Source of the DNA: Syntrophomonas sp.
Lineage (GTDB): Bacteria; Bacillota; Syntrophomonadia; Syntrophomonadales; Syntrophomonadaceae
Direction of reading: 5' to 3'
DNA length: 64,000 bases
Assembly (NCBI GenBank): GCA_016841875.1
Contig: JAENYG010000016.1
Location: forward strand, 27,980-91,979
Shown: piece by piece, positions 15,362 through 25,119 of the stretch
How positions within the stretch are numbered: position 1 is the first letter of the stretch
Layout: every line of letters begins with the position of its first letter
The notes under the pieces: model-generated
Told to the model about the DNA's origin: nothing
Database searches by the model: none
The model's input: the letters and a program-made list of their open reading frames with translations, nothing else
Program-made: the position numbers and the translations under genes

Positions 15362-16807
15362 CTATCTTTTCCAGAACAGCGGATAGAACAATACTAAAAG
15401 CGGGAATATCTCTAACCTGCCCAGCAGCATCAATATGGATAAGATGAATTTACCTGCATCAGGTATAAAAGCAAAGTTTAAGACCGGTCCTATCGCCCCA
15501 TATCCCGGACCAATATTACCCATGCAGGTGGCTGCTGCTGTAAAACTGGTAAGAATATCTATGCCCATTGCTGCAAGCAGCAGCATCCCGATCAGTACCA
15601 GAATCATATACAGGAAGAAATACAACAGCACATTTATGACCAGGGAATCGCTGATAACATTTTGATCTAAACGCTGGGATATGACTGCCCGGGGATGAAT
15701 TATTTTCCTCAGTTCTATTTTTGCTCTCTCCAGCATAACCAGGTGTCGGCCTGCTTTTATACCTCCTGCGGTAGATCCGGCACTGGCACCTATAAAAAAC
15801 AAGATCAGCAGGATACCCTGGGAAAGCATGCTCCACTGGACATAATCCGCGGTAGCAAAGCCGGTAGTAGTCAATATTGAAATGACCTGGAAAAAGGCAG
15901 TTCTAATTCGGTATTCTCCGATTGGAAGATGACCCAGACCTGCAAAGACCAGTATGGATGCAACAATAATCAGCAGCAGATAGAATTTCCACTCCCGATT
16001 ACGCAGGTAAACTCCTAAATCTTTTTTAATAAAGGCTAGATAATGCAGAGAATAATTAGTTCCGGCCAGGAACATAAATACGATTATAGTCCACTGTATA
16101 GCTGGACTGGAGTAGTGGGCGATGCTGGCATTCCAGGTGGAAAAACCACCGGTAGCCATGGTGGTGCAGGTATGACAGAAAGCATCAAACAGGCTCATTC
16201 CTTCAACCCACAGTAGGAGCAGCAGTATTATGCTCAGGCCCACATAAGCTCGCCAGAAGTTTTTAGCGGTATCCCGGGCTTTAGGATTAACTTTTCCGGC
16301 AACAGACCCACCCGCAATTTCTGCCCGGTATATCTGGTTGGCACGTACCCCGATAACCTGGATGAGGGCGATAAATAGAACCATTATTCCCATGCCGCCC
16401 AGCCACTGGGTAAGACTCCTCCAGAACAACAGTCCCCGAGGCAGCACTTCGATATCAGTCAATATGGTGGATCCGGTGGTAGTAATTCCGGAAACCGTTT
16501 CAAAAAAGGCATCTATATAGGATGGAAAGCAGCCGCTTAGAGCAAAGGGCAGGGAACCATAGATACAGGCAGTTAACCAGCCCAGAGCTACGATAGCAAA
16601 TCCCTCTTTATAATTAAGCTCACTGGAATCTCCAATACTAAACCAGAGAATGAATCCGCTGATCAGAGTTATAAGCGTAGCAAGTAATAATTGTCTGTAA
16701 ACTGCTTCATGATAATATATTGAGCATAATACGCTGGTAGCCATAGCCAGGCCGATGATGACCAGTATCTTCCCCATGATACCGAGTATAACGTTTATTC
16801 TAATCAA
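15362..16807 (-). CDS. trkH: Trk/Ktr-type potassium uptake membrane subunit TrkH
   Basis: A 481-residue K+ translocating subunit. Four pore loops with selectivity-filter Gly are visible: TTTGSTILTDIE, TMATGGFSTWNAS, TTTGFATADY and CMGNIGPGYG, each after a hydrophobic hairpin. The length suits TrkH, and the ending LLVLFYPLFWKR is usual. The start is TTG (16807), with AGGAGTGA upstream. The regulatory TrkA/KtrA subunit is not encoded nearby. It is separated from the acyl-CoA dehydrogenase gene by a terminator. Confidence 0.9.
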   Translation of the reverse strand: MIRINVILGIMGKILVIIGLAMATSVLCSIYYHEAVYRQLLLATLITLISGFILWFSIGDSSELNYKEGFAIVALGWLTACIYGSLPFALSGCFPSYIDAFFETVSGITTTGSTILTDIEVLPRGLLFWRSLTQWLGGMGIMVLFIALIQVIGVRANQIYRAEIAGGSVAGKVNPKARDTAKNFWRAYVGLSIILLLLLWVEGMSLFDAFCHTCTTMATGGFSTWNASIAHYSSPAIQWTIIVFMFLAGTNYSLHYLAFIKKDLGVYLRNREWKFYLLLIIVASILVFAGLGHLPIGEYRIRTAFFQVISILTTTGFATADYVQWSMLSQGILLILFFIGASAGSTAGGIKAGRHLVMLERAKIELRKIIHPRAVISQRLDQNVISDSLVINVLLYFFLYMILVLIGMLLLAAMGIDILTSFTAAATCMGNIGPGYGAIGPVLNFAFIPDAGKFILSILMLLGRLEIFPLLVLFYPLFWKR

Positions 16808-17161
16808 TTATCATTCACTCCTGCATGTTTAAAGAATATATCGATATCATTAAGGTCAAAATCTACCATACCAACTAAATTTTCCACTGACGGTCGGGCT
16901 TAATGGGTCAAATCCCTGGCCTGACCTTAATTCAATATGACTTTAAAGATCGATTTGAGATATCATACATCACCTTGAATCGAATGACTACATTCTATCA
17001 TTTTTTTACTAAAAGTATTAATTTATTTATTTTCTCAAACCAAGAAATATCACTCTAAACAGAAGAGGGCGGTTCCAGTATTACTCAATAGAACCCGGAA
17101 CCGCCCTTTGTTGATCTACTTTTCCAGCAGAATATTTACTCAAAATATAGGACTGAAATTT
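16808..17161. other. Intergenic region; only a terminator recognised
   Basis: AT-rich spacer between trkH and the acyl-CoA dehydrogenase gene. Apart from the hairpin at 17066-17107 I see no conserved element or open frame. Confidence 0.4.
17066..17107 (-). terminator. Hairpin terminator after the acyl-CoA dehydrogenase gene
   Basis: Perfect 11-bp stem AGGGCGGTTCC / GGAACCGCCCT with a 20-base loop, 55 bases past the dehydrogenase stop. The T-run is weak on both strands. Confidence 0.7.
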
Positions 17162-19003
17162 TTAATAGTCGAATGCTTCAATAGGAATATCGAGTGCAGA
17201 TGTATCCCCATCTTCTACCAGTTCTGCAACTGCCCATACATTTGGCACCACGTTTCTCAAATAGTACCTGGCTGCAGCTACTTTACCTACATAGAAATTA
17301 TGATCATAATGGTCTTTACCCAGTTCTTTAGCTTTTTGATCAGCTATTAGTGCCTGCTCCAGGATACACCTGCCGCAAAATAGCTGGGAGGTAGCGGTCA
17401 GGATGCGATGCGAGTTCAGCGGCAGCATGCCGAATTTCTTCTGCCCCATATATCCCATTATAGTTTTTTGGGTCTTCCCGTAGGATTCCAGGGCTCTGCC
17501 CAGATTGGCAAATTCTTTTTCAAAGCTTTCCGCATTCTTATTGCTTTCGTAAAAATCTTTCATTTCCTTGAGGAACCTGCCAAAAGTAGCGCCTTTTTCC
17601 ATAGTCCATTTGCGTCCTACCAGGTCCAGGGATTGAATGAAATTGGTTCCTTCCCATATAGAGTAAATCTTCACATCCCGGGCAATCTGCGCCACCGGGT
17701 ACTCTTCACAGTAGCCATAACCGCCATAAGTCTGAATAGCCTCTCCGATCAGCCACCAGGCTTCATCTGAAGGATAAGCTTTGCACAGGGGAGTAGCGAC
17801 CTCGATAAGATCATTGGCTGCTGCCCTTTTCTCAGGATCAGGATCATATTCGCGAACATCGAAAGCAAAGCTGACTTTATACATCATAGCTCTTATAGCT
17901 TCCAGATGAGCTTTACCCATTAAGAGAGTTCTTTTGATGTCTTCATGATTGATAATGTTTACCCGGCCACCTTTAGGATTAGTCAAAGCATGTCCTTGTA
18001 TTCTATCTTTGGCATAATCGCGTGCATTATAGAAGGCATTAGCTATACAAGACCGGGCAGCCCCCCCTGTTTGCATACGAGCTCCGTTCATCATCTGGAA
18101 CATCTGGGCCATACCTTCACCTTGACCATCGTTCTCCATGGGGTTGGTACCCAGGAGAAAACCACGGCATTCATTATTTTCACCAAAGGCCAAAGATGCA
18201 GTACAGGAGCCATTTTGCCCCAGTTTATGTTCAACTCCAGTGGTCTGGACGTCATTCAAATCGCCCACACTGCCATCTTCGTTCACCCAGTATTTAGGAA
18301 CTATAAAGAGGGATATGCCTTTGGTTCCCTCTTTGGCACCTTCTACCCGGGCCAAATACAGGTGAATGATGTTTTCGGTAAAATCATTATCTCCACCGGT
18401 GATGAATATTTTATTGCCTTTTATTTTAAATATACGCGGATCATCGGTGGGATAAGCCTTGGATAAAATATCCCCCACATCGGATCCGGCCGTAGGTTCG
18501 GTCAAACACATAGTACCAGACCAGTTTCCATCCATCATTTTGGGAAGGAAACGCTCTTTAATCTCATCCGGAGCATACGCTTGAATCAAATTGGCTGCAC
18601 CACTGGTTAAAGCAATATATGGAGAAAAGGAAGGGTTGGCAGCGGTAATCATTTCCCACACCGAGGAAAATAGAATCTGGGGCAATACCATGGCATCTTC
18701 TGATTTGTCTATATTAGAGCTGCCCCAACCCTGTTCCTGCAGCTGCCGAAAAAGAGGCCCAAAGGATTTAGGCAGTGTAACCCGGCCATTCTCAAACTTC
18801 ACTGGGTTTTTATCGCCATCATCATTGGTAGGTTCTATTACCTCTTTACACATCTTCAACATTGGTTGTAAAACTGACTTCACGTCATCTTTGGAATAAT
18901 AGTCGGCAAACCTGGGATAGTTAAAAATTTGTTCGGTAGGCAGCCATTCCTGTAATATAAACTCCAGGTCTCTAGTATTCAAATATGCAAAATTAGCTGA
19001 CAT
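17162..19003 (-). CDS. Acyl-CoA dehydrogenase, large (~600 residue) type
   Basis: A 613-residue FAD enzyme that oxidises an acyl-CoA to the enoyl-CoA, the first step of beta-oxidation; given the neighbours, butyryl-CoA is a likely substrate (inference). Features: N-terminal helical region, the flavin/substrate segment MCLTEPTAGSDVGDI (about 165-179), FKIKGNKIFITGGDND in the beta domain, and the catalytic base Glu451 in IYSIWEGTNFIQ. Length and the extra C-terminal domain fit the DmdC-like branch rather than the ~380-residue short-chain type. No Etf genes adjoin it. A sigma-54 promoter at 19163-19178 drives it, divergent from hbd. Confidence 0.92.
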   Translation of the reverse strand: MSANFAYLNTRDLEFILQEWLPTEQIFNYPRFADYYSKDDVKSVLQPMLKMCKEVIEPTNDDGDKNPVKFENGRVTLPKSFGPLFRQLQEQGWGSSNIDKSEDAMVLPQILFSSVWEMITAANPSFSPYIALTSGAANLIQAYAPDEIKERFLPKMMDGNWSGTMCLTEPTAGSDVGDILSKAYPTDDPRIFKIKGNKIFITGGDNDFTENIIHLYLARVEGAKEGTKGISLFIVPKYWVNEDGSVGDLNDVQTTGVEHKLGQNGSCTASLAFGENNECRGFLLGTNPMENDGQGEGMAQMFQMMNGARMQTGGAARSCIANAFYNARDYAKDRIQGHALTNPKGGRVNIINHEDIKRTLLMGKAHLEAIRAMMYKVSFAFDVREYDPDPEKRAAANDLIEVATPLCKAYPSDEAWWLIGEAIQTYGGYGYCEEYPVAQIARDVKIYSIWEGTNFIQSLDLVGRKWTMEKGATFGRFLKEMKDFYESNKNAESFEKEFANLGRALESYGKTQKTIMGYMGQKKFGMLPLNSHRILTATSQLFCGRCILEQALIADQKAKELGKDHYDHNFYVGKVAAARYYLRNVVPNVWAVAELVEDGDTSALDIPIEAFDY

Positions 19004-19162
19004 TTAGTATCCTCCTTATTTTTCAAGCCTTTTAACTGCTATCATTCTACACATGCGATGTTCCCCTTTACATTGATAGCTGAGATATCGTCCTTTATCT
19101 TCTGCATCCCCTCCTTTGTTTTCAGGTAGCAAGATCCTTTATTTCGTACTCCTGCCATATGG

Positions 19163-19178
19163 TGCAAAAATAATGCCA
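19163..19178 (-). promoter_or_regulatory. Sigma-54 (-24/-12) promoter for the acyl-CoA dehydrogenase
   Basis: The minus strand reads TGGCATTATTTTTGCA, with GG and GC separated by exactly 10 bases as sigma-54 requires. It lies about 160 bases before the ATG and points to it. The other two sigma-54 sites in the window share the TGGYATNNTTTTTGCW form. A possible activator half site CCAGGTA lies at 19198-19204. Confidence 0.75.
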
Positions 19179-19387
19179 GTTCATCAACACCCTCCAACCA
19201 GGTATTGAAACGGGTTATTAACTCCAGAAACCCAATGGGTGATTGAGAAAGATCATCCTAAATCATAAATAATCAGAAAATTGTGACATTTTGACTTTGC
19301 TCAGGCAATGTTTTAATAAAAGGCATTAAATGAATAAAAATAATACATCTGTCTGTTGGCTACCCACGAATTAATCGCTGCTATGGA

Positions 19388-19404
19388 TTGGTATCATTTT
19401 TGCA
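19388..19404 (+). promoter_or_regulatory. Sigma-54 (-24/-12) promoter for hbd-thiolase
   Basis: TTGGTATCATTTTTGCA, with the GG-N10-GC spacing. It precedes hbd by about 155 bases and is divergent from the acyl-CoA dehydrogenase promoter, 225 bases away, so one set of activator sites could serve both. The rest of the 556-bp gap holds no convincing gene. Confidence 0.72.
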
Positions 19405-19559
19405 TTTAATCAGGGCAGTGGCACTCATATCGAAGATTCCAAAAATTTGGATGCCGGCTGAACACAACTATCTGATAGTTATTGCCGTTGAAGGGAGGGA
19501 GAATATTTTAGCCGGGCCAAATAGTTTTCCAGGATTGATTTACATAAGGAGGTAATATT

Positions 19560-20453
19560 ATGAGTATAAAAAAAGTAGGCGTTATCGGGGCTGGAGCTAT
19601 GGGTCTGGGGATTGCCCAGGCTTGTGCTCAAGCGGGAATAAGCGTAGTTCTAAATGATATTAATCTGGAATTGGTAGAAAAAGCAGTCAAAAGAATGGAT
19701 AAAATGTTGGGTAAAGCGGTTGCTAAAGGCAAACTGACCGAGGAGGCTAAGGCTGGGACAATAGGGCTGATCGTAAAGAGCAGCGACCTGCAGGATGCTG
19801 CTGATTGTGATGTAGTTATCGAAGCTATCGTGGAGAACATGGAAATAAAGAAAAACCTGTTTAAGCAATTGGACAGCATCTGCAAGCCGGAAACGATTCT
19901 AGCCAGTAATACTTCATCTCTTTCGGTATCCGAACTGGCTAATGCAACCGGGAGGCCTTCTCAGTTCATCGGCATGCACTTTTTTAACCCGGTGCAGATG
20001 ATGAAATTGGTGGAGGTAGTTAGACCCCTGCAGGTTTCAGCGGAAACTGAACAGGCCATAATGGATCTGAGCCGCAAGTTGGGTAAAGAACCGGTTCCGG
20101 TTAAAGATTCACCGGGCTTTGTAGTAAACCGCATCTTAACTATGGGAAGTGGAGAAGTACCATTCATGCTGCAGGAGGGTGTAGCTAACCCCGATGCTAT
20201 CGATAAATGTATGAAACTGGGAGCAAACTGGCGTATGGGCCCCTGTGAACTGGGAGATTTTGTGGGCTTGGACATCAGCCTGGCGACCAGATTGACTCTT
20301 TACCGGGAGTTTGGAGAGGATAAATACCGCCCCTGCTTATTTACTACCCAGATGATCAGAGCTGGATTCCTGGGTCGCAAAACTAGCAAAGGCTATTACA
20401 TATATGACGCTGAAGGGAATAATCTGGGAAATAACCCGGCTTTATTTAAATAG
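19560..20453 (+). CDS. hbd: 3-hydroxybutyryl-CoA dehydrogenase
   Basis: A 297-residue NAD(P)-dependent enzyme that interconverts 3-hydroxybutyryl-CoA and acetoacetyl-CoA. The Rossmann motif GAGAMG is at residues 10-15; the catalytic Ser119 lies in SNTSSLSVS and His140 in GMHFFNPVQMMKLVEVV, with the Glu/Asn partners in the expected places. The C-terminal helical domain is complete (FLGRKTSKGYYIYD). AAGGAGGTAA precedes the ATG. The thiolase gene follows after 14 bases, so the two form an operon for the last steps of butyrate oxidation, or synthesis if run in reverse. Confidence 0.95.
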   Translation: MSIKKVGVIGAGAMGLGIAQACAQAGISVVLNDINLELVEKAVKRMDKMLGKAVAKGKLTEEAKAGTIGLIVKSSDLQDAADCDVVIEAIVENMEIKKNLFKQLDSICKPETILASNTSSLSVSELANATGRPSQFIGMHFFNPVQMMKLVEVVRPLQVSAETEQAIMDLSRKLGKEPVPVKDSPGFVVNRILTMGSGEVPFMLQEGVANPDAIDKCMKLGANWRMGPCELGDFVGLDISLATRLTLYREFGEDKYRPCLFTTQMIRAGFLGRKTSKGYYIYDAEGNNLGNNPALFK

Positions 20454-20467
20454 AAGGGGAGATAGAA

Positions 20468-21766
20468 ATGAAAGAAGTATTTGTAGTAGAGGCAGCTCGT
20501 ACTGCTGTTGCGCGAGCCGGAAAACAATCCTGGTTTATGAATGTTCGGGCCGATGATCTGGCGGCTATCGTAATGAAGGATTTACGCAGAAAAATTGGAA
20601 TAAGTGAAGATTGGGAAAAACAGAAGATAGTCGGAGATATATACTGGGCAGCTACTGCTAATGCCTTTGGGGAGCAGGGCGGCAATATGGGCCGTAATGC
20701 GTGGCTTCTTTCCGGCGGTTCCTATGATGTTCCGGGCATGACGGTGGATCGTTTTTGTGCTTCCAGCCTTACAGCCCTGGTTACAGCTACTGCTACCATG
20801 GGAGCAGGATGGTCGGGCGAAGTAGCATTTGCGGGTGGAGCCCAGCATATGACCCATATCCCTATGGGCGCTGGTTCGGACCGCAATCCAGAAGGAGCCA
20901 AGTATTATAATCCTATGTCGCCGATGATGGGCTGGACAGCTGAACAGGTGGCCCGGAAATATAATATCAGCCGGGAGATACAGGATCAATTTGCCTATGA
21001 AAGCCATGCAAAGTGCGCTGCTGCGCAGGATGCCAATGACGGACTGGGTAAAACCAAAGACGTTGTAGTTCCCATTAAGTGTAAAGTACCGGTTAAAAGC
21101 GCTTATAAATCAGATAAAACACCGGAAGCATTATATACTGCTCCGGAAGGCCTGGCCAAGAAGAGAATCGAAGAGGGTATTACGGATGATGTCGAGATGG
21201 TAGTCTGGCAGGACCAGGGGCTGCGCCGTGACACCACTATCGAGGGACTGGCTAAAATGCCGGCGGTGTTCATGAAGGACGACCAGGCGACGGTTACCGC
21301 CGGGAACTCCAGTCAGATCAATGATGCTGCGGCCGGTTTAGTTTTAGCTACCTCAGAAGGCTGCAAGGCTCTGGGAGTAAAACCCCGCATGAAGCTGATT
21401 AGTTCGGCCGTTGTCGGCGTAGATCCTCAAATAATGGGTGTTGGTCCATCCCTGGCTATCCCGGTAGCTTTGAAAAGAGCTGGATTAACTGCCGACCAGA
21501 TTGGATTGTGGGAAGTAAATGAGGCTTTTGCCTCCCAGGCCTATTACTGCTGCCATGATGCCCTGAAACTTCCTATGGATCGGGTTAATGTATGGGGTTC
21601 GGGTATATCTATAGGACATCCTCTAGCCTGCACCGGGGCTAGAATTGCCTGTGACATAACCGCCCTGTTTGATGACCCTGCTTATTCTGATGTAGAATAC
21701 ATTGTGGAATCAATGTGTATCGGAATGGGTATGGGTGCTGCTGCGGTCTGGCAGCGAGTTAAATAA
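20468..21766 (+). CDS. Acetyl-CoA acetyltransferase (thiolase)
   Basis: A 432-residue thiolase that cleaves acetoacetyl-CoA with CoA into two acetyl-CoA. The nucleophile Cys97 is in VDRFCASSLTA; WEVNEAFA and ISIGHPLACTGAR supply the second and third active-site blocks (His and Cys). It is about 40 residues longer than standard AtoB (around 392), mainly in the loop region between residues 190 and 250. AGGGGAG precedes the ATG. It is the second gene of the sigma-54-controlled hbd operon, and a strong hairpin terminator follows at once. Confidence 0.93.
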   Translation: MKEVFVVEAARTAVARAGKQSWFMNVRADDLAAIVMKDLRRKIGISEDWEKQKIVGDIYWAATANAFGEQGGNMGRNAWLLSGGSYDVPGMTVDRFCASSLTALVTATATMGAGWSGEVAFAGGAQHMTHIPMGAGSDRNPEGAKYYNPMSPMMGWTAEQVARKYNISREIQDQFAYESHAKCAAAQDANDGLGKTKDVVVPIKCKVPVKSAYKSDKTPEALYTAPEGLAKKRIEEGITDDVEMVVWQDQGLRRDTTIEGLAKMPAVFMKDDQATVTAGNSSQINDAAAGLVLATSEGCKALGVKPRMKLISSAVVGVDPQIMGVGPSLAIPVALKRAGLTADQIGLWEVNEAFASQAYYCCHDALKLPMDRVNVWGSGISIGHPLACTGARIACDITALFDDPAYSDVEYIVESMCIGMGMGAAAVWQRVK

Positions 21767-21772
21767 ACAGCT

Positions 21773-21813
21773 GGGAGAGTTGGAAGTGCCTAACAGGCCC
21801 TTCCAACTCTCCC
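21773..21813 (+). terminator. Terminator of the hbd-thiolase operon
   Basis: A 14-bp perfect stem (GGGAGAGTTGGAAG / CTTCCAACTCTCCC, 13-base loop), seven bases after the thiolase stop. A poor T-run follows. Confidence 0.8.
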
Positions 21814-21942
21814 AATTCTAATCATGTTCAGGATGAAGCAGTATAATTTGTTTATACATCAAGAAAATCAATGCTCTGCAGTCTGTTAATTAGGGAATCT
21901 AATTAATAATAAGTTCTGATGATGAAGGAGATGGGCAATATT

Positions 21943-22746
21943 ATGGAAATAGGTAAACTTATACTGGATGGACTGGTTTTGTTAAATATTAAGGAAAACG
22001 GGGTCGCTACCATAACATTGAATCGACCTGAAGCATTTAATGCCCTTAATGATGATACGGCTGATGCTTTTTCTGCCGCACTTGACGAAATAGATAGAAG
22101 AGCCAACATCAAGGTAATAGTGTGGACTGGTAAAGGAGAAGCTTTATCCGGTGGAGGCGATATCAGAATGCTCCAATCCCTGGATAAGGTTAGTGATGCG
22201 CGCAGAATATTTGAACGGGCCTACATTCAAACCAAGAGATTTTATGATTTACCCATGCCCGTTATTGTGGCAGCTAATGGGATCATTGCCGGAGTTGCTA
22301 CCGGCAGGAGCCTGGCGGCAGATATTTTGATCGCTTCAGAGAAAGCCAAGTTTGCAGCTAATTTCATCAATATAGGGCTTCTGCCTGATGGCGGAACTTC
22401 TCATTTCTTATTCAAAAAATTGGGGCATCACCGTACGGCAGAAATATTATTTAACGGTAAAATGCTGAGCGCCGCCGAATGTCTCGATTTGGGTATATTC
22501 AATAAAGTCGTACCTCATGAAGAACTTTATCCCACCGTGTATGCTATGGCAGATAAGCTTGCTAATAGCCCTACCGTCGCTTTGAAGTATGCTAAACAGA
22601 TTTTACGCTCTTGTGTTAATAATGATTTTACGGCTATCGCCAGCATGGAAGCAGGGGGACAGATTCAATGCTGGAGTACCGAAGATTTTCAAGAAGGGGT
22701 GGCTGCTTTTTTGGAGAAACGTAAAGCTAAATTTAAAGGCTGTTAA
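21943..22746 (+). CDS. Crotonase-family enoyl-CoA hydratase/isomerase
   Basis: A ~267-residue crotonase-fold protein. The oxyanion-hole segments ALSGGGDIRML and NGIIAGVATG are present. Of the two hydratase glutamates, the first position is not Glu (AANFINIGLL) and the second is Asp (LPDGGTS), a pattern more usual in isomerase or PaaG-like members, so hydration of crotonyl-CoA is not assured. An upstream in-frame ATG at 21919 exists, but AAGGAG (21925-21930) better serves ATG 21943. It has its own leader after the thiolase terminator, without a sigma-54 site. Its 3' end overlaps the convergent activator gene by 4 bases. Confidence 0.85.
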   Translation: MEIGKLILDGLVLLNIKENGVATITLNRPEAFNALNDDTADAFSAALDEIDRRANIKVIVWTGKGEALSGGGDIRMLQSLDKVSDARRIFERAYIQTKRFYDLPMPVIVAANGIIAGVATGRSLAADILIASEKAKFAANFINIGLLPDGGTSHFLFKKLGHHRTAEILFNGKMLSAAECLDLGIFNKVVPHEELYPTVYAMADKLANSPTVALKYAKQILRSCVNNDFTAIASMEAGGQIQCWSTEDFQEGVAAFLEKRKAKFKGC

Positions 22747-24638
22747 TTCTTTGACAATAGTTTCATCTGTTCGATCTTCCTGTACAGGGTACTGCGGGTT
22801 ATTCCCAGGGCTCGGGCGGCCTGGGATATATTGCCGTTATGTTCTTCTAAAACCTTATTAATGATGTGCAGTTCCTGATTCCTTAAGTCATTAGATTTCT
22901 CGGCCAGATTGATCTGGAAAAAACGCTGGGGCAGACAATCGGCGGTGATGGTTTGACCTTCTGCAAATACTACTGCATGTTCTATAACATTGCGCAGTTC
23001 CCTGACATTACCTGGCCAATTATAGCCCTGCAGTATGGTTAAGGTTTCATCGCTTACCCGCTGTATGCCCTGATTGTCACTGCCTCCCAACTCTTTGATT
23101 ATGCTGTCAACTAACAGGGGGATATCTTCTTTTCTCCACCGGAGCGGAGGCAGCTTGATATTTATAACATTAAGACGGTAATATAAATCTTCCCGGAACA
23201 TACCTTTACTGATGGCATCCTCTAAATCACGATTGGTGGCAGCTATTACCCGTATATTTACTTTTTTGCCTTTACTGCCGCCTACCCGGATAACCATCCG
23301 GTCCTGCAGAAATCTCAATAAGCTCACCTGCATATCAGTAGGCATCTCCCCTATTTCATCCAGAAATACCGTACCTCCATCTGCCATTTCGAATTTGCCG
23401 ATGGCACCGCCCTTTTTGGCTCCGGTGAAGGCTCCCTCCTCATATCCAAAAAACTCACTCTGCAGCAATTCTTTAGGTATTGCACCACAGTTTATGGGTA
23501 TCAATGGCCCCCCGCGTTGGCTGGCCCGGTGAATAGCCTCGGTCAATAATTCTTTGCCGGTTCCGCTTTCCCCCATGATCAAAATGTTGGAATTAACTTT
23601 GGCTGCTTTCCTTCCTAATTCCTTGACCTGCACCCATGCAGCACTTTCACCTATCAATTCATCAAAGGAAAATAAATCATGGTTCGGGGCAGTTTGAAAC
23701 ACCTTACCTTGAGGCTGGTTGTTATTAAAATCAAATGTAAACAGTACCAGAGTAGGCCCCTGATTCCCCGAGACTTTTAATGGTTCCTTGATGCGTAAAG
23801 AGCAGGTAATGTTTCTGTGGCCATTATTGATTTTGAATTCATATTTATCCTGTTTCTCATCCAACAATATTTTTAATAGTTCCTGATCACCAGGGATATA
23901 TGCTCCTATGGGCTTGGATATGACCTCATCTCTATCGTTAACTCCCAGTAATTCAATGGATTTCTTGTTTAAATTGATTATGGTTCCTTTTCCGTCCACC
24001 ACAAAAAGCCCATATTGTACACAATCCAGTATGGAATCTATCTTGGTCTTCCTGGTAATTCCCATCCCTATGGTGGTCGCTGCGTATTTTACCAGTTGGA
24101 TAATCTCCGGGGTCAAATCATGAAAAGGATTCATCACACTGAGTACCCCCATAATATGAGAATCAGCTTTGATGGGCACCCCGATACTGCTGAAAAAATG
24201 GAGACAATGTCTAAAGTGCTCAAAGGCGCTGATTTCCAGGGATTTACCTTCTATTAAAACTGTCCCTATACAATTAGTACCAACCACGTTTTCCTGGCAG
24301 CAGATACCTACCGGCAGCAATTCATTATTGCCGATAACCTGTAAAACAAATCCTTCCGCATCGGATAAAAGTACTATACTCTTATCAATAACTGCACCTA
24401 ATTCCTTCATAATCGGCCGGGCAATTTTTATCATCTCAATATTCTGACTCTGCCGGAACAGCAGCTTCTCATTTGATAAACCAGGTTTGCCTTCCTCAAA
24501 GGGTTCTATTAAGTTCCGGCATCTCTCCCAGGACCTTAATATCTCAGGCCGTATTACGTCTTTTGTTACTGTGCCATCATTAATAAAACTAAACCAGGAT
24601 TCCTTAATATTCACTTGTTCAGCAGTCAAATCAAACAA
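22743..24638 (-). CDS. AcoR-like sigma-54-dependent transcriptional activator
   Basis: A ~631-residue enhancer-binding protein. An N-terminal GAF-like sensor (about 60-215) is followed by a PAS-like segment (about 225-330; CVQYGLFVVDGKGTIINLN), the AAA+ sigma-54 interaction domain with Walker A GESGTGKE and loop 1 motif GAFTGAKKGG, Walker B GGTVFLDEIGEM, and a Fis-type HTH (GNISQAARALGITRSTLYRKI). It sits among three sigma-54 promoters for beta-oxidation genes and is the natural regulator; the ligand may be a fatty acid or CoA ester (inference). The start is probably TTG at 24638, 7 bases after GAGGTG; a TTG at 24653 overlaps that site. Its own promoter has an extended -10 (TGGTATAAT). Confidence 0.9.
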   Translation of the reverse strand: MFDLTAEQVNIKESWFSFINDGTVTKDVIRPEILRSWERCRNLIEPFEEGKPGLSNEKLLFRQSQNIEMIKIARPIMKELGAVIDKSIVLLSDAEGFVLQVIGNNELLPVGICCQENVVGTNCIGTVLIEGKSLEISAFEHFRHCLHFFSSIGVPIKADSHIMGVLSVMNPFHDLTPEIIQLVKYAATTIGMGITRKTKIDSILDCVQYGLFVVDGKGTIINLNKKSIELLGVNDRDEVISKPIGAYIPGDQELLKILLDEKQDKYEFKINNGHRNITCSLRIKEPLKVSGNQGPTLVLFTFDFNNNQPQGKVFQTAPNHDLFSFDELIGESAAWVQVKELGRKAAKVNSNILIMGESGTGKELLTEAIHRASQRGGPLIPINCGAIPKELLQSEFFGYEEGAFTGAKKGGAIGKFEMADGGTVFLDEIGEMPTDMQVSLLRFLQDRMVIRVGGSKGKKVNIRVIAATNRDLEDAISKGMFREDLYYRLNVINIKLPPLRWRKEDIPLLVDSIIKELGGSDNQGIQRVSDETLTILQGYNWPGNVRELRNVIEHAVVFAEGQTITADCLPQRFFQINLAEKSNDLRNQELHIINKVLEEHNGNISQAARALGITRSTLYRKIEQMKLLSKN

Positions 24639-24782
24639 AAGACAACACCTCAAATATGGTATAAATTATTAGTTTATTATACCACAAGACCAAAATCAAC
24701 AGTCCTGGATGTTAACATAAAAAGTAATATACTATACCCTAACATGCTAACCTTATGTACTAGATGATCGCCAGATTTGCAG

Positions 24783-24805
24783 TACCTGGCAGAGGTGTCC
24801 AGGTA
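24783..24805. promoter_or_regulatory. Candidate upstream activator site
   Basis: Perfect inverted repeat TACCTGG-N9-CCAGGTA, 147 bases upstream of the sigma-54 promoter at 24952, a usual distance for enhancer-binding proteins with Fis-type HTHs. A matching half site CCAGGTA lies near the divergent promoters at 19198-19204. Confidence 0.5.
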
Positions 24806-24951
24806 TGATACAAGGTAATGTACAATAATAATGCGCCTGGTTTTGACTATACTGTTATCTCTGGATAGATGATTCAAGAATATATTTGGAAGATCGCTAA
24901 TTCTCCCTTCATTTAAGTTCCCCGAACAGGCAAATCTAAATTCTCTCCTTA

Positions 24952-24967
24952 TGGCATTGTTTTTGCT
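24952..24967 (+). promoter_or_regulatory. Sigma-54 (-24/-12) promoter for the CoA-transferase
   Basis: TGGCATTGTTTTTGCT, with exact GG-N10-GC spacing, about 155 bases before the gene. It is almost identical in form to the acyl-CoA dehydrogenase promoter. Confidence 0.78.
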
Positions 24968-25119
24968 ATTTAAACTAGGCAGGCAGCTGCATTTTACCGG
25001 TCGAAAGGACACTCTGTCTTTAAAGTCAGTAAATAGTGGCAATTTGCAAACCCTCTGGCAGCCAGACATCGTTCTAGGGTACATAGCAGGGGTAATAATA
25101 AATTAGGAGGAATGTGAGC

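Larger units (their letters stand above)
24639..25119. other. Regulatory region between the activator and CoA-transferase genes
   Basis: It carries the activator's sigma-70-type -10 on the minus strand (TATAAT at about 24676-24681), a perfect dyad at 24783-24805 and the sigma-54 promoter at 24952-24967. The rest shows no gene. Confidence 0.55.

Noticed and set aside
19042..19260. Protein-like open frame on the minus strand upstream of the acyl-CoA dehydrogenase
   Set aside because: No suitable start codon or ribosome binding site, and it overlaps a convincing sigma-54 promoter.
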